Source: Lentzea guizhouensis
Lineage (GTDB): Bacteria; Actinomycetota; Actinomycetes; Mycobacteriales; Pseudonocardiaceae
Direction: 5' to 3'
Length of the DNA stretch: 64,000 nucleotides
NCBI RefSeq assembly: GCF_001701025.1
Contig: NZ_CP016793.1
Location: 3,100,001-3,164,000, forward strand
Part shown: positions 17,863-26,646 of the stretch, one piece after another
Layout of the letters: each line of letters starts with the position of its first letter
How positions within the stretch are numbered: position 1 is the first letter of the stretch
Program-made: the position numbers and the translations under genes
Notes under the pieces: model-generated
Seen by the model: only the letters and a program-made list of their open reading frames with translations
Database searches by the model: none
Told to the model about the DNA's origin: nothing

Positions 17863-18240
17863 GTGGTGCGAATGGCGAGGCTCCTGGCGGAAGCCGTCAT
17901 GCTGCTGCACTTCGCCGTGCTGGCGTTCCTGCTGGCCGGCGGCTTCCTCGCGTGGCGCTGGCGCCGCCTCATCCACCCGCACCTGGCCCTCGCCGCCTGG
18001 GCGGTGCTGAGCCTCGCCGTGCCGACCGTCTGCCCCCTCACGACCTGGGAGAACCACTTCCGCGCGCAGGCGGGGATACCGGTGCTGGAGACCGGGTTCA
18101 TCGACCACTACATCGACGGGGTCTGGTACCCGGAGAGCGCGGCTACGGTGGTGCAGCTGGTGCTCGGGGCCGTTGTGGTGGTGTCGTGGATCGGGTTCTG
18201 CGCGGGCCGGCGTGCCGTACGTGGAGTCAGCATTCACTAG
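17863..18240 (+). CDS. DUF2784-type small membrane protein
   Basis: 125 aa with three hydrophobic segments (AVMLLHFAVLAFLLAGGFLA, LALAAWAVLSLAVPTVCPL, VVQLVLGAVVVVSWIGFCAG). The CPLTTWENHFRAQAG stretch and FIDHYIDGVWYP are the recognisable DUF2784 features. Function unknown. GTG 17863 or 17866 fits the GGAGG at 17853-17857; ATG 17872 is less well spaced. Confidence 0.8.
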   Translation: MVRMARLLAEAVMLLHFAVLAFLLAGGFLAWRWRRLIHPHLALAAWAVLSLAVPTVCPLTTWENHFRAQAGIPVLETGFIDHYIDGVWYPESAATVVQLVLGAVVVVSWIGFCAGRRAVRGVSIH

Positions 18241-18328
18241 CGCACCTTTCACCTGTATGTACCAACCTTGCGCGCCGCATACCGCACCGACCTAAACTCG
18301 GCTGATCTTCAAAGGTGAGGGGGTTCGT

Positions 18329-19195
18329 GTGCAGCGTTTCCTGGACTGGCTCGACGAATACCTCGCCGATGTGGGTTTCGTGGGTGCGGCGGAAGTCGGG
18401 TTCGGAATTCTTTCGGTGTGTGGTGTTTTCGGTCTGGTGTTCGCGCTGGAAAGCGCCGAGTCCATCTCGGTCGCTGCGGTGCTGGTCGGAGTGGCGGGAC
18501 TGACGACGCTGGTGATCGCCGGGAGGTCCTCAAGTCGACGACGCGCCGAGGTGGACCAGAAGTTGTTGGTCCGGTACTGCGAAGTGTTGTCCGACCAGAT
18601 GCAGAGCTCCTGGCGGTTGATCAGGTGGGAACAGCACACCGACATCAACCCGCAGGGCGATGTCCGCCAGGTGATGTCCGCGTCCGGCGCGGTGAAATCG
18701 TTCAAGTTGAGCTATTACCGGATTCGGGTCGGTGCGGGGTGGAACCAGCCCAAGAAATACCGGAACAACGTGCGCGTGCACGTGCGCGGGATCGAGCTGG
18801 AGGGTGTGCCCGGGGCGCAAGCGGAGCTCACCACGGTGTGGTTGCCGTCGGGGCGGTTGGAGGTGCTCGTGCACTTCCCGAAGCCGCTTTCCCGCGGCAA
18901 GCGTTTCAACGTCGTGGTCGTGGTGGACTGGCCGGGCAAGTGCCGTCCACTGATGAAGGACGGTGCTCCCGACGACTTCCGCTACGTCGCTTCCCGGCAC
19001 CTGGAAGAGCTGGCCTACACCGTCGTCCTGCCGCCGGGGACCGACGCGACGTGCGGTCCGCTCGGATTCGTCCCGGAGGAGGAGCCGGACTACAGCCTGG
19101 AAGAGCGCCGCGGCAACGGCCAGCTGGAGGTCGAGTTCCGGGCGCTCAACGTGAAACCAAATCGCATCATCGGCATGCGTCTCGACCTGAAATAG
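18329..19195 (+). CDS. Membrane-anchored hypothetical protein
   Basis: 288 aa. Two N-terminal membrane segments (about 22-45 and 48-66) lead to a basic hinge (GRSSSRRRAEVDQ) and a soluble domain of about 220 residues. It is not recognised. Base composition is slightly less GC-biased than its neighbours (AAATCG, TTCAAG, GAATTC codons), which may mark a recently acquired gene. GAGGGGG precedes the GTG start. Confidence 0.7.
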   Translation: MQRFLDWLDEYLADVGFVGAAEVGFGILSVCGVFGLVFALESAESISVAAVLVGVAGLTTLVIAGRSSSRRRAEVDQKLLVRYCEVLSDQMQSSWRLIRWEQHTDINPQGDVRQVMSASGAVKSFKLSYYRIRVGAGWNQPKKYRNNVRVHVRGIELEGVPGAQAELTTVWLPSGRLEVLVHFPKPLSRGKRFNVVVVVDWPGKCRPLMKDGAPDDFRYVASRHLEELAYTVVLPPGTDATCGPLGFVPEEEPDYSLEERRGNGQLEVEFRALNVKPNRIIGMRLDLK

Positions 19196-19451
19196 CGGAG
19201 GCGTCCCGACCAGGCGACGCCGCCGAGTGCGTGGTCGCGCGACTACTTGTCGCCGCTGACCTCGTCGCCGCCGATGTGGCTCATCGATCGATCTTTCTGT
19301 GCAATGGACGGGAAGGCACGGACACTACCGGTTCACCTGAGATGTCGCGCTCCGGGGCTGTCTCGTTAGTGCAACGGTGCAACCATTGTTCGGCAACGCA
19401 GCGGTTTATTGCGGTAAGTAGTGTCGAGTTGACGTTTCGTGGAGGAGTCGC

Positions 19452-20117
19452 GTGCTGCTCGAAGGCTTTCATCCAGTCAAGCACGCTCTTCGCTTTGGTG
19501 CGGTGGTGTCGCCGCTGCTCACCACGAACCTGGCGGCGACCGTGAACTTGGCGCGGACCCATGCTCCTGACCTCGTTGAGGTGTACGCACGGGCGACCGA
19601 GGTGGCTCAACAGGAGTTCGTCCGCCGCGTCGGCCGCACCCACCCGACCGGCGTAGCGGGCTTCGCGGAACGCCCCGACCTCCCCTTCGACCGCAACGCC
19701 CCCGTCGTCCTCCTCGACAACCCCCGCAACCTCGGCAACTTCGGCGCCACCATCCGCGTCGCCGCCGGCCTCGACGCGGGCGGGGTCCTCTCCACCGGCG
19801 ACGTCGACCCCTGGCACCCCACCGTGCTCCGCGGTTCCGCCGGCCTCCACTTCGCGCTCCCCGTCGCCAGGGCGACCAGCCTCGACTTCGCCGCAGACCT
19901 CATCGCCTTCGACGCCGACGGCGAGCCGCTCACCGGCCCCATCCCCGACAGCGCCGTCCTCGCGTTCGGCTCCGAGCGCCACGGCCTGTCCGAAGAGGTC
20001 AGGAACAAGGCCACCCGGATCGTCCGGCTGCCCATGCGGGAGAAGGTCAGCAGTTACAACCTGACAACTTCTGTGGCCATGGGGCTGTACCACTGGGTGG
20101 TTCACCGAGCTTCTTGA
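19452..20117 (+). CDS. TrmH/SpoU-family RNA 2'-O-methyltransferase
   Basis: 221 aa SPOUT methyltransferase. Motif 1 is NPRNLGNFGATIRVAAG, motif 2 is LAFGSERHGLS and motif 3 is LPMREKVSSYNLTTSVAMG; together they form the deep trefoil knot that binds SAM. Members methylate ribose 2'-OH in tRNA or rRNA; the exact target is not readable. M. tuberculosis has a comparable gene (Rv0380c) near pyrE. It starts at GTG 19452 with GGAGGA upstream. Confidence 0.88.
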   Translation: MLLEGFHPVKHALRFGAVVSPLLTTNLAATVNLARTHAPDLVEVYARATEVAQQEFVRRVGRTHPTGVAGFAERPDLPFDRNAPVVLLDNPRNLGNFGATIRVAAGLDAGGVLSTGDVDPWHPTVLRGSAGLHFALPVARATSLDFAADLIAFDADGEPLTGPIPDSAVLAFGSERHGLSEEVRNKATRIVRLPMREKVSSYNLTTSVAMGLYHWVVHRAS

Positions 20118-20142
20118 TCGTTCCAGAAAGCACGATGGGCTG

Positions 20143-21225
20143 GTGGTGATCGCGAAGCTGCTGGCCGCTCGTGCGGGTGTTGCGGAGCGTGCGGTGCATT
20201 CGAGGCACCTGCGCCGGGTCTGGGGGGTGCCCGGGACGAGTCTCGGGGCCTGTGGGTGGCCGCCGAGGTTCGGGGACAAGGTCTTCGCGCCGTTCAACTA
20301 CTGGTGGCAGGCGCACCTGCTCGACTGCATGATCGACGGGTACGAGCGCGGGCCCGTCGAGGCGCGCAAGCAGGCGATCATCAGGGTCCTCCGCGGTATT
20401 CGCGTGCGGAACGTCAGCAGCTGGACCAACGACTACTACGACGACGTCGCGTGGCTGGGGCTGGCGTTGCAGCGCGCGCAGCACATCGGCATCGCCAAGC
20501 CCAAGGCCATCGGGCAGATCGCGAACCAGCTGCGGGACGGGTGGACCGACCACGCCGGCGGTGGGATCTGGTGGAAGCGCGGCGACGACTTCAAGAACGT
20601 GCCGGCCAACGGGCCCGCGGCGATCTTCCTGGCCCGGCAGAACGAAGGGACGGACCTCGCGAAGGCGCGGTCCATCGTGGACTGGGTGGAGGACCACCTC
20701 GTCGACCCCAAAGGCCTTGCGTGGGACGGGCTCCACGTGCACCCCAACGGTGACATCAGGGACGTCGAGAAGAACATCTACACGTACTGCCAAGGCGTTC
20801 TCATCGGTGCGTGCGTGGAGTTGGCGAAGCGCGGGCAGCCAACCAAGTGGGTCGAGAAGGCGGCACGCACCATCACGGCCGTGTACGACGACCTCGCCAC
20901 CGACGGTGTCATCAACGGGCAGGGTGGCGGGGACGGTGGGCTGTTCGCCGGGATCCTCGTCCGCTACCTCGCGCAGGCGGCTCTGCACATCCCCGAGCTC
21001 GACCCCGCGCACGCGGGCAGTGCCGAGCTGGCCAGGCAGCTCGTGATGACCTCGGCGGAGGCCGCGTGGCACAACCGGACGATGGCGGTCAGCGGGCCGC
21101 TGTTCGGTCCGGAGTGGACGGTCACGGCCACCGAGGAGGAGGGCAGGGACCTGTCAGTGCAGCTGGGCGGGTGGATGTGCCTGGAGGCGGCGGCCCTGCT
21201 CGAACGTCACGGCGCGGCGACGTAG
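20143..21225 (+). CDS. Glycoside hydrolase family 76-like protein
   Basis: 360 aa, (alpha/alpha)6-barrel type. The paired aspartates of GH76 appear in TNDYYDDVAWLGLALQRA, with further family features FAPFNYWWQAHLLDCMIDGY, GGGIWWKRGDDFKNVPANGP and YTYCQGVLIGACVEL. GH76 enzymes are endo-alpha-1,6-mannanases; actinobacterial relatives (Rv0365c) may act on cell-envelope mannans. No signal peptide is evident, so it may be cytoplasmic. The 3' end overlaps the convergent isomerase gene by 19 bp. Confidence 0.85.
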   Translation: MVIAKLLAARAGVAERAVHSRHLRRVWGVPGTSLGACGWPPRFGDKVFAPFNYWWQAHLLDCMIDGYERGPVEARKQAIIRVLRGIRVRNVSSWTNDYYDDVAWLGLALQRAQHIGIAKPKAIGQIANQLRDGWTDHAGGGIWWKRGDDFKNVPANGPAAIFLARQNEGTDLAKARSIVDWVEDHLVDPKGLAWDGLHVHPNGDIRDVEKNIYTYCQGVLIGACVELAKRGQPTKWVEKAARTITAVYDDLATDGVINGQGGGDGGLFAGILVRYLAQAALHIPELDPAHAGSAELARQLVMTSAEAAWHNRTMAVSGPLFGPEWTVTATEEEGRDLSVQLGGWMCLEAAALLERHGAAT

Positions 21226-21941
21226 CTCAGCAGGGTCTTGGCGTCCTCGCGGAACTGGTCGACCGAGTCGTCGCGCACGAACTCCAGCAGGGCGTTGCGC
21301 TCGATGCCGTCGCGCGCGAGCTCGCCGAGCACCGGTTTCCACAGGTCGCGGCGTGCGGACAACGGCAGGCGGTCGGTGAAGCCGCCGGGGCCCCACGAGA
21401 AGACGTGCGCTGTCACCGGTTCCAGCGTCCTGACCTCGTGCACCGCCGAGAACACGTCCTGGCCGCCGCTCGGTTGCCAGTACGGCACCACGCCGTCGAC
21501 CTCGTCCAGCAGCCGCACGGTCGAGTCGAGCGTGTCGGTCAGCGTGTTGCGGTGGTACTCCAACGCGATCCGCGTGCCCATCGCGTCGGCGTGCTCGACG
21601 GCGTGCTGCAGCGCCTCCACCACGGCACCGCGGTCGGCGCACTCGGCGGAACCCGAGGTGCCCGCCCACACCCGGACGAACGGCGCGTCCAGCTCCGCGG
21701 CGGTTTCCAAGATCGCCGCCAGCTCCGAACGGTCCGACACGCCCGCGCGGTAGTACGAGCCGTACGCCGCCACCTTCAGGCCGGTGTCCAGCGCACGGCG
21801 GGCCGCCGCGAAGTCGCCGGGCGGAACGTGCACGTCGGCACCCCACTCGACGGCCTGCAGGCCGCAGTCCAGGGCCAGCTCGCCGATCTCGTCGACCGAG
21901 AGCTGCCGGAACGTCACCGAGACGAGGCCGGGGATCAGCAT
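21207..21941 (-). CDS. Sugar phosphate isomerase/epimerase-like TIM-barrel protein
   Basis: 244 aa. AP-endonuclease-2/xylose-isomerase-like barrel: LALDCGLQAVEWGADVHVPP, then ETAAELDAPFVRVWAGTSGS, RIALEYHRNTLTDTLDSTV and LLEFVRDDSVDQF. These are the usual metal-ligand positions (Glu, Asp/His, Glu) of sugar isomerases. It starts at the ATG overlapping the LacI gene's end, so the two are co-transcribed. Likely part of a sugar-catabolic locus with two kinases; substrate unknown. Confidence 0.82.
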   Translation of the reverse strand: MLIPGLVSVTFRQLSVDEIGELALDCGLQAVEWGADVHVPPGDFAAARRALDTGLKVAAYGSYYRAGVSDRSELAAILETAAELDAPFVRVWAGTSGSAECADRGAVVEALQHAVEHADAMGTRIALEYHRNTLTDTLDSTVRLLDEVDGVVPYWQPSGGQDVFSAVHEVRTLEPVTAHVFSWGPGGFTDRLPLSARRDLWKPVLGELARDGIERNALLEFVRDDSVDQFREDAKTLLSYVAAP

Positions 21942-22909
21942 CCGCACGACTGCCGGTGCATCAGCGACGGCGCCAGCCGGATCGTCTCCGGTGCCCGCGT
22001 CGGGTCGGCGATGCGCGAGAGCAGCAGTTTCACGGCGGTCCTGCCGATCTCCTCGACCGGCTGGGCCAGCGTCGTGAGCGGCGGCTCGATCAACGTCGCC
22101 CACTCCACCTCGTCGTAGGCCACGACCGCGAGGTCGGTGCCGAGCTTCAGGCCGCGGGCGCGTGCTTCGTGCAGCATGCCGACCGTGACCAGGTGATCGG
22201 CGGCGACGACGGCGGTGGCCGGGTCCTCCTGGTCGAGCAGCGGCGCGAGCCAGCCGCTCTGCGAGACCAGGGCCTCGTCCCACTTCAGGCCCGCGCGGCC
22301 GAGGCCCAGGCGGTAGCCGAGGATGCGTTCCTCGGTCGTCGCCACGCCGGACTTGCCGCAGACGATGCCGATCCGCCGGTGCCCGTGCTCGGCGAGGTGC
22401 GTGACCAGGGCCGAGGTGGCCTGCACGTTCTCCGGCCCGACCTGGTCGATGTCCTTCGAGACGGTCAGGCGGTCCACCAGCACGGTCGGGATGCCGAGCT
22501 TCTTGAGCTCCGGCAGCACCAGGCTGCCCGCGCCGGCCGACGGGGTCAGCAGCAGGCCGTCGACGCGCCGGGAGCGCAGCATCCTGACCGCGGTCTGCTC
22601 GGACTCCGGGGTGTCCCTGGTGTCGATCAGCACGAGCGAGTACCCGCAGCGCGTCGCCTCCGACTCGATGGCGGCGATCAGCTCGGCGAAGTAGGGGTGG
22701 GACACCAGCGACACCGCGAGGCCCAGCGACTTCGTGCCACCCATGACCAGCGACCGCGCGATGGCGTCACCCGTGTACCCGGTCTCGTCGATCGCCTTCT
22801 GAACGCGCTCTCGCGTGTCTCCGGCGACGGGCCTGGTCTCGTTGATCACGTGTGACACCGTGGTGATGGAGACCCCCGCGAGAGCCGCGACATCCCGCAT
22901 GGTGACCAT
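21935..22909 (-). CDS. LacI-family transcriptional regulator
   Basis: 324 aa. The N-terminal LacI HTH and hinge are clear (TMRDVAALAGVSITTVSHVI, then NETRPVAGDTRERVQKAI), followed by a periplasmic-binding-protein-like effector domain (GLAVSLVSHPYFAELIAAIE, LVDRLTVSKDIDQVGPEN). It is divergent from a PfkB-type kinase with only 33 bp between, and overlaps the isomerase gene downstream. It probably represses this sugar locus. Confidence 0.93.
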   Translation of the reverse strand: MVTMRDVAALAGVSITTVSHVINETRPVAGDTRERVQKAIDETGYTGDAIARSLVMGGTKSLGLAVSLVSHPYFAELIAAIESEATRCGYSLVLIDTRDTPESEQTAVRMLRSRRVDGLLLTPSAGAGSLVLPELKKLGIPTVLVDRLTVSKDIDQVGPENVQATSALVTHLAEHGHRRIGIVCGKSGVATTEERILGYRLGLGRAGLKWDEALVSQSGWLAPLLDQEDPATAVVAADHLVTVGMLHEARARGLKLGTDLAVVAYDEVEWATLIEPPLTTLAQPVEEIGRTAVKLLLSRIADPTRAPETIRLAPSLMHRQSCGC

Positions 22910-22942
22910 GGCCGGGACCTTACCCGTTTGGAGGAAGGCCTG

Positions 22943-23788
22943 ATGGCAGCCGTGCTGTGTGTCGGCCTCACAACTCTCGACGTCACCCAGCGGGTGACCG
23001 ACTTCCCCGCACCCGGCGAGAAGGTCAGGTCGCTGTCCGCGCACCTCGCCCCCGGCGGTCCGGCGGCCGGCGCGGCACGGGCGGTGGCCGCGCTGGGCGG
23101 GTCCGCGGCGCTCCTCACCGCCTTGGGTGCCGACGCACTGGGTGAATTCGTGCGTGCCGCTTTGGAACCGGTCCAAGTCACTGCCGTCGAGGGCACGACC
23201 CCGGTGAGCATGGTCGTCGTCAGAGACGCAGATGGGGAGCGCACGGTCGTTTCGCGCAACGCGTCGGTGCCCGTCGAGGCGCCTGATTTGTCCGATCTTC
23301 TGGCCGCCGCGGACGTGGTCCTCTTGGACGGGCACCACGACGGACTGGTGATCCCCGTCGCTCAACAGGCGAAAGCGGCGGGATTGCCTGTGGTGCTCGA
23401 CGCCGGGAGCTGGAAACCTGTCCTCGATCACCTGCTGCCGCTGGTGGACGTGGCTGCCTGTGCTTCGGGGTTCGAGCGGTCCGCTGCCGAGGTGCACTCG
23501 TACGGGGTCCCGCTGGTGGTTCGCACCAACGGCCCCGCACCGGTGACCTGGTCGTGGAACGGCTCGACCGGAGAGGTGCCCGTTGCGGCGGTGCAGGTGG
23601 AGGACACGAACGGTGCCGGTGACGTCTGGCACGGCGCGTACGCCTACGCGCTGGCGTCAGGAGCCGACCCGATCGCGGCCATCGGCTTCGCGTCGCAGGC
23701 CGCCGCCGTTCGGGTCGGTGCGGTCGGGGACTGGGTTGAGGAGCTGGCACGGTGGCAGGACAGCAGGTCAGGTTCGAAGAGCTGCTAG
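22943..23788 (+). CDS. PfkB-family carbohydrate kinase
   Basis: 281 aa ribokinase fold. The N-terminal substrate region is CVGLTTLDVTQRVTDFPAPG with LAPGGPAAGAARAVAALGG. The second PfkB signature, DTNGAGDVWHGAYAYALA, carries the catalytic Asp and anion hole. It phosphorylates an unidentified sugar or ketose. GGAGGA precedes the ATG. The next kinase gene overlaps its end by 37 bp. Confidence 0.9.
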   Translation: MAAVLCVGLTTLDVTQRVTDFPAPGEKVRSLSAHLAPGGPAAGAARAVAALGGSAALLTALGADALGEFVRAALEPVQVTAVEGTTPVSMVVVRDADGERTVVSRNASVPVEAPDLSDLLAAADVVLLDGHHDGLVIPVAQQAKAAGLPVVLDAGSWKPVLDHLLPLVDVAACASGFERSAAEVHSYGVPLVVRTNGPAPVTWSWNGSTGEVPVAAVQVEDTNGAGDVWHGAYAYALASGADPIAAIGFASQAAAVRVGAVGDWVEELARWQDSRSGSKSC

Positions 23789-24387
23789 AGCGGGCCAAAG
23801 CGCTCACGGACATGGGTGAGCGCAAGATCCTCGGGATCGGCGGAGCGCCGGGCTCCGGAAAGTCGACACTCGCGCGCAGGCTCGTCGAGGCGCTCGACGG
23901 CCAGGCGGTGCTCGTCGAGATGGACGGGTTCCACCTCGCGCAGAGCGAGCTCGAACGGTTGCGGCTGGTCGAGCGCAAGGGCGCGCCGGACACGTTCGAC
24001 ATCCCCGGATACGTCGACCTGCTCGGCCGGATCAAGGCGTGCGGGCCGGACATGATCTACGCGCCGGAGTTCCGCCGCGAGATCGAGGAACCGGTCGCGT
24101 GCGCGGTGCCGGTGCACCCGGACGTGCCGCTGGTCGTGACCGAGGGCAACTACCTGCTGCTCAACTACGACAAGTGGAAGCGCGTCCGGATCATCCTGGA
24201 CGAGGCGTGGTTCCTGTTCATCGACGAGGACGTGCGGGTGCAGCGGCTGATCGACCGCCACCTGCGCTACGGCCGGACGCTGTCCGAGGCCGAGGAACGC
24301 GTGCTGCACGGCACCGACCACGTCAACGCGCTGATGGTGAACTCGTCCAAGGGATCGGCGGACCTGCTGATCACAGAGGTGCTGTGA
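23752..24387 (+). CDS. P-loop nucleoside/sugar kinase-like protein (uridine kinase/PanK fold)
   Basis: 211 aa. Walker A GIGGAPGSGKSTLARRL, then VEMDGFHLAQSELERL (substrate Asp/His), TFDIPGYVDLLGRI, and the RHLRYGRTLSEAEERV lid. This is the family of uridine kinase-like proteins that includes sugar kinases beside LacI-controlled loci. GTG 23752 lies inside the PfkB gene, indicating coupling. A perfect bidirectional terminator follows. Confidence 0.85.
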   Translation: MAGQQVRFEELLERAKALTDMGERKILGIGGAPGSGKSTLARRLVEALDGQAVLVEMDGFHLAQSELERLRLVERKGAPDTFDIPGYVDLLGRIKACGPDMIYAPEFRREIEEPVACAVPVHPDVPLVVTEGNYLLLNYDKWKRVRIILDEAWFLFIDEDVRVQRLIDRHLRYGRTLSEAEERVLHGTDHVNALMVNSSKGSADLLITEVL

Positions 24388-24389
24388 CG

Positions 24390-24433
24390 AAAGCGCGTGG
24401 GGCACCAGCGGTCGCCGGTGCCCCACGCGCTTT
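24390..24433. terminator. Bidirectional terminator between the kinase gene and DedA
   Basis: A perfect 17-bp stem runs from 24390-24406 to 24417-24433, starting AAAGCGCGTGGGG and ending CCCCACGCGCTTT, with a 10-nt loop. It is flanked by A and T runs on both sides, so it can stop transcription from either convergent gene. Confidence 0.93.
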
Positions 24434-24441
24434 CATGAGTT

Positions 24442-25113
24442 CTAGTTCGTCGAGGTGCGCTGACCCATGTGCTCCAGGTCCTCGCTGGTCTCGTCGATCG
24501 GCTTGCGCATCTCCTGCCGGTAGCGCCAGATGCCCCACCCGGTGCCAACGAGGAAGAACGCGACGCTGACGACCAGTGCCGCCGTCTCGAGCCACGGCAG
24601 CTGCTCCAGGATGCCCGCGCCGTAGTAGCCCGCCAGCACCAGCGTCGGCACCCACGCGACCGCGCCGATGGTCGTGGCCAGCGTGAACCGCTTCACGTCC
24701 ATGCGGGCCGCGCCGGCGATCATCGGCGCCAGCGTGCGGACCCACGGCAGCCAGCGCGCGAGCACGATGGCCCAGAAGCCGCGCTGGTCGAGGAACCGGC
24801 GAGCCTTCTCCAGGTTCTGCCTGTTCAGGACCTTCCCGTCCTTGCGGGCCAGCACGCGCGTGCCGGTGTGCCTGCCGATGTAGTAGCCGACCTGGTTGCC
24901 CACCACGGCCACGATCAGGGCGACCACCGAAAGCGCCCACGCCGAGACCTCGCTGCCGTGTGCCGCGAGGACCACCCCGGCGGCGAAGAGCAGCGAGTCA
25001 CCGGGCAGGAACAACCCGAAGATGAATGCGCACTCGATGAAGATGAAGCTGAGGACGATGACCCACACGGCCAACGGACCTGCGGTCTCCAGCGAGGCGA
25101 ATGCGTGCGCCAC
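24442..25113 (-). CDS. DedA-family membrane protein
   Basis: 223 aa, four to five membrane segments. DedA/SNARE-associated features are IFGLFLPGDSLLFAAGVVLA, GNQVGYYIGRHTGTRVL and the ARWLPWVRTLAPMIAGAARM box with conserved Arg residues. Characterised relatives act in undecaprenyl-phosphate or phospholipid flipping and membrane homeostasis. The GTG start at 25113 has TAGGCT 8 nt upstream. A second DedA gene lies at 32956. Confidence 0.92.
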   Translation of the reverse strand: MAHAFASLETAGPLAVWVIVLSFIFIECAFIFGLFLPGDSLLFAAGVVLAAHGSEVSAWALSVVALIVAVVGNQVGYYIGRHTGTRVLARKDGKVLNRQNLEKARRFLDQRGFWAIVLARWLPWVRTLAPMIAGAARMDVKRFTLATTIGAVAWVPTLVLAGYYGAGILEQLPWLETAALVVSVAFFLVGTGWGIWRYRQEMRKPIDETSEDLEHMGQRTSTN

Positions 25114-25269
25114 GGTGAACCAGCCTACGTCGTGCCGCGCCGGCGGTACGGCGACATCGGTCTGTCAGGTCGACTAAATCTGGGTTGAGCACACTCGGTC
25201 ACCGGATGAACTCCCCTCGCGTCTGCTCACCGTCGAGTGCGCCAGCCGGTTCGGACTAGCGTGGACCAC

Positions 25270-26646
25270 ATGGAGACGCTGCTCGCCGAACTGCAGTCCG
25301 CTCTGGGTGGCTCCGCCGTGCTCACGGACGCCGACGTCACCGACAGCTACCGGCGCGACATGATGCCGCTCGCGCCGCACGGCAGCCCGCTGGCGGTGGT
25401 GTTCCCGTCGAACACCGAGCAGGTGCAGGCCGTGGTGAGGGCCTGCGCGCAGCACCGCGTTCCCATCGTGCCCCGCGGCGCCGGCAGCGGTCTCTCCGGA
25501 GCGGCCAACGCGATCGAGGGCTGCGTGGTGCTGGTGACCACGAGGATGGACGCGATCGTCGAGATCGACACCGACAACCGGCTGGCCGTGGTCGAACCGG
25601 GTGTCGTCAACCTCGACCTGCGCGGCGCTGTGGAGAAGCACGGCCTGTTCTACCCACCGGACCCGAGCAGCTACGACTGGTGCACGATCGGCGGCAACCT
25701 CTCCACCAACGCCGGCGGCCTGTGCTGCGTGAAGTACGGCGTGACCACCGACTCCGTGCTCGGCCTGGAGGTGGTGCTGGCCGACGGCGAGGTGCTGCGG
25801 ACCGGTCGCCGCACGGTCAAGGGCGTCGCCGGGTACGACCTCACCAAGCTCTTCATCGGCTCGGAAGGCACCCTCGGCGTGATCACCAAGGCCACGCTCG
25901 CCCTGAAACCGCTCCCGCAGGCACCCGCCACGCTCGTCGCCGCGTTCAGCACCACCGCCGCCGCCGGTGCCGCGGTCAGCCGGATCGTGCGCGAGGGCCT
26001 GGTGCCGTCGCTGATGGAGATCATGGACAGGACCTCGATCGAGGCCGTCGAGCAGTACCTGCGCACCGAGCTCGGCGCCGGCCCCGGCTGCGCGGCCCTG
26101 CTGATCTGCCAGTCCGACGCCGGCGGCGAGCAGGCCAGGCACGAGCTGCAGCAGATCGAGACCATCTGCGCGGAGGCCGACCTCGTCTACTCGACCCACG
26201 ACGTCAACGAGGGCCGCGACCTGCTGACCGCCCGCCGGGCGGTGCTGACCGCGCTGGAGGTCTACGGCTCCTGGCTGACCGACGACGTGTGCGTGCCGCG
26301 CACCCGCATCGCCGAGCTGATCCAGGGCTGCGAGGACATCGCGGAGGAGGTCGGCCTCAAGATCGCCGTCGTCGGTCACGCGGGCGACGGCAACATGCAC
26401 CCGACGATCGTCTACGACCCTGCCGACGCCGACCAGTTCGCCCGCGCGCAGAAGGCGTTCGACGACATCCTGGCCGTCGGGCTCGCGCTGGGCGGCACGG
26501 TCACCGGCGAGCACGGCATCGGCAAGATCAAGCGGGAGTGGCTGGCGAAGGAGATCGGCCCGGTCGGCCTCCGGGTCCACCGCGAGATCAAACGCGCGCT
26601 GGACCCGGAGAACCTGTTCAACCCGGGCTCGATGTTCTCGCTCTAG
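25270..26646 (+). CDS. FAD-linked oxidase (glycolate oxidase GlcD / D-lactate dehydrogenase type)
   Basis: 458 aa. A PCMH FAD-binding domain (PRGAGSGLSGAANAI, YPPDPSSYDWCTIGGNLSTN, LFIGSEGTLGVITKATLALK) is followed by an FAD-oxidase C-terminal domain with VGHAGDGNMHPTIVYDP and TGEHGIGKIKREWL. Oxidises a 2-hydroxy acid such as glycolate or D-lactate. The ATG at 25270 is preferred because TAGCGT (25257-25262) is 7 nt upstream. No glcE/glcF partner is adjacent. The stop overlaps the convergent gene by 4 bp. Confidence 0.9.
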   Translation: METLLAELQSALGGSAVLTDADVTDSYRRDMMPLAPHGSPLAVVFPSNTEQVQAVVRACAQHRVPIVPRGAGSGLSGAANAIEGCVVLVTTRMDAIVEIDTDNRLAVVEPGVVNLDLRGAVEKHGLFYPPDPSSYDWCTIGGNLSTNAGGLCCVKYGVTTDSVLGLEVVLADGEVLRTGRRTVKGVAGYDLTKLFIGSEGTLGVITKATLALKPLPQAPATLVAAFSTTAAAGAAVSRIVREGLVPSLMEIMDRTSIEAVEQYLRTELGAGPGCAALLICQSDAGGEQARHELQQIETICAEADLVYSTHDVNEGRDLLTARRAVLTALEVYGSWLTDDVCVPRTRIAELIQGCEDIAEEVGLKIAVVGHAGDGNMHPTIVYDPADADQFARAQKAFDDILAVGLALGGTVTGEHGIGKIKREWLAKEIGPVGLRVHREIKRALDPENLFNPGSMFSL

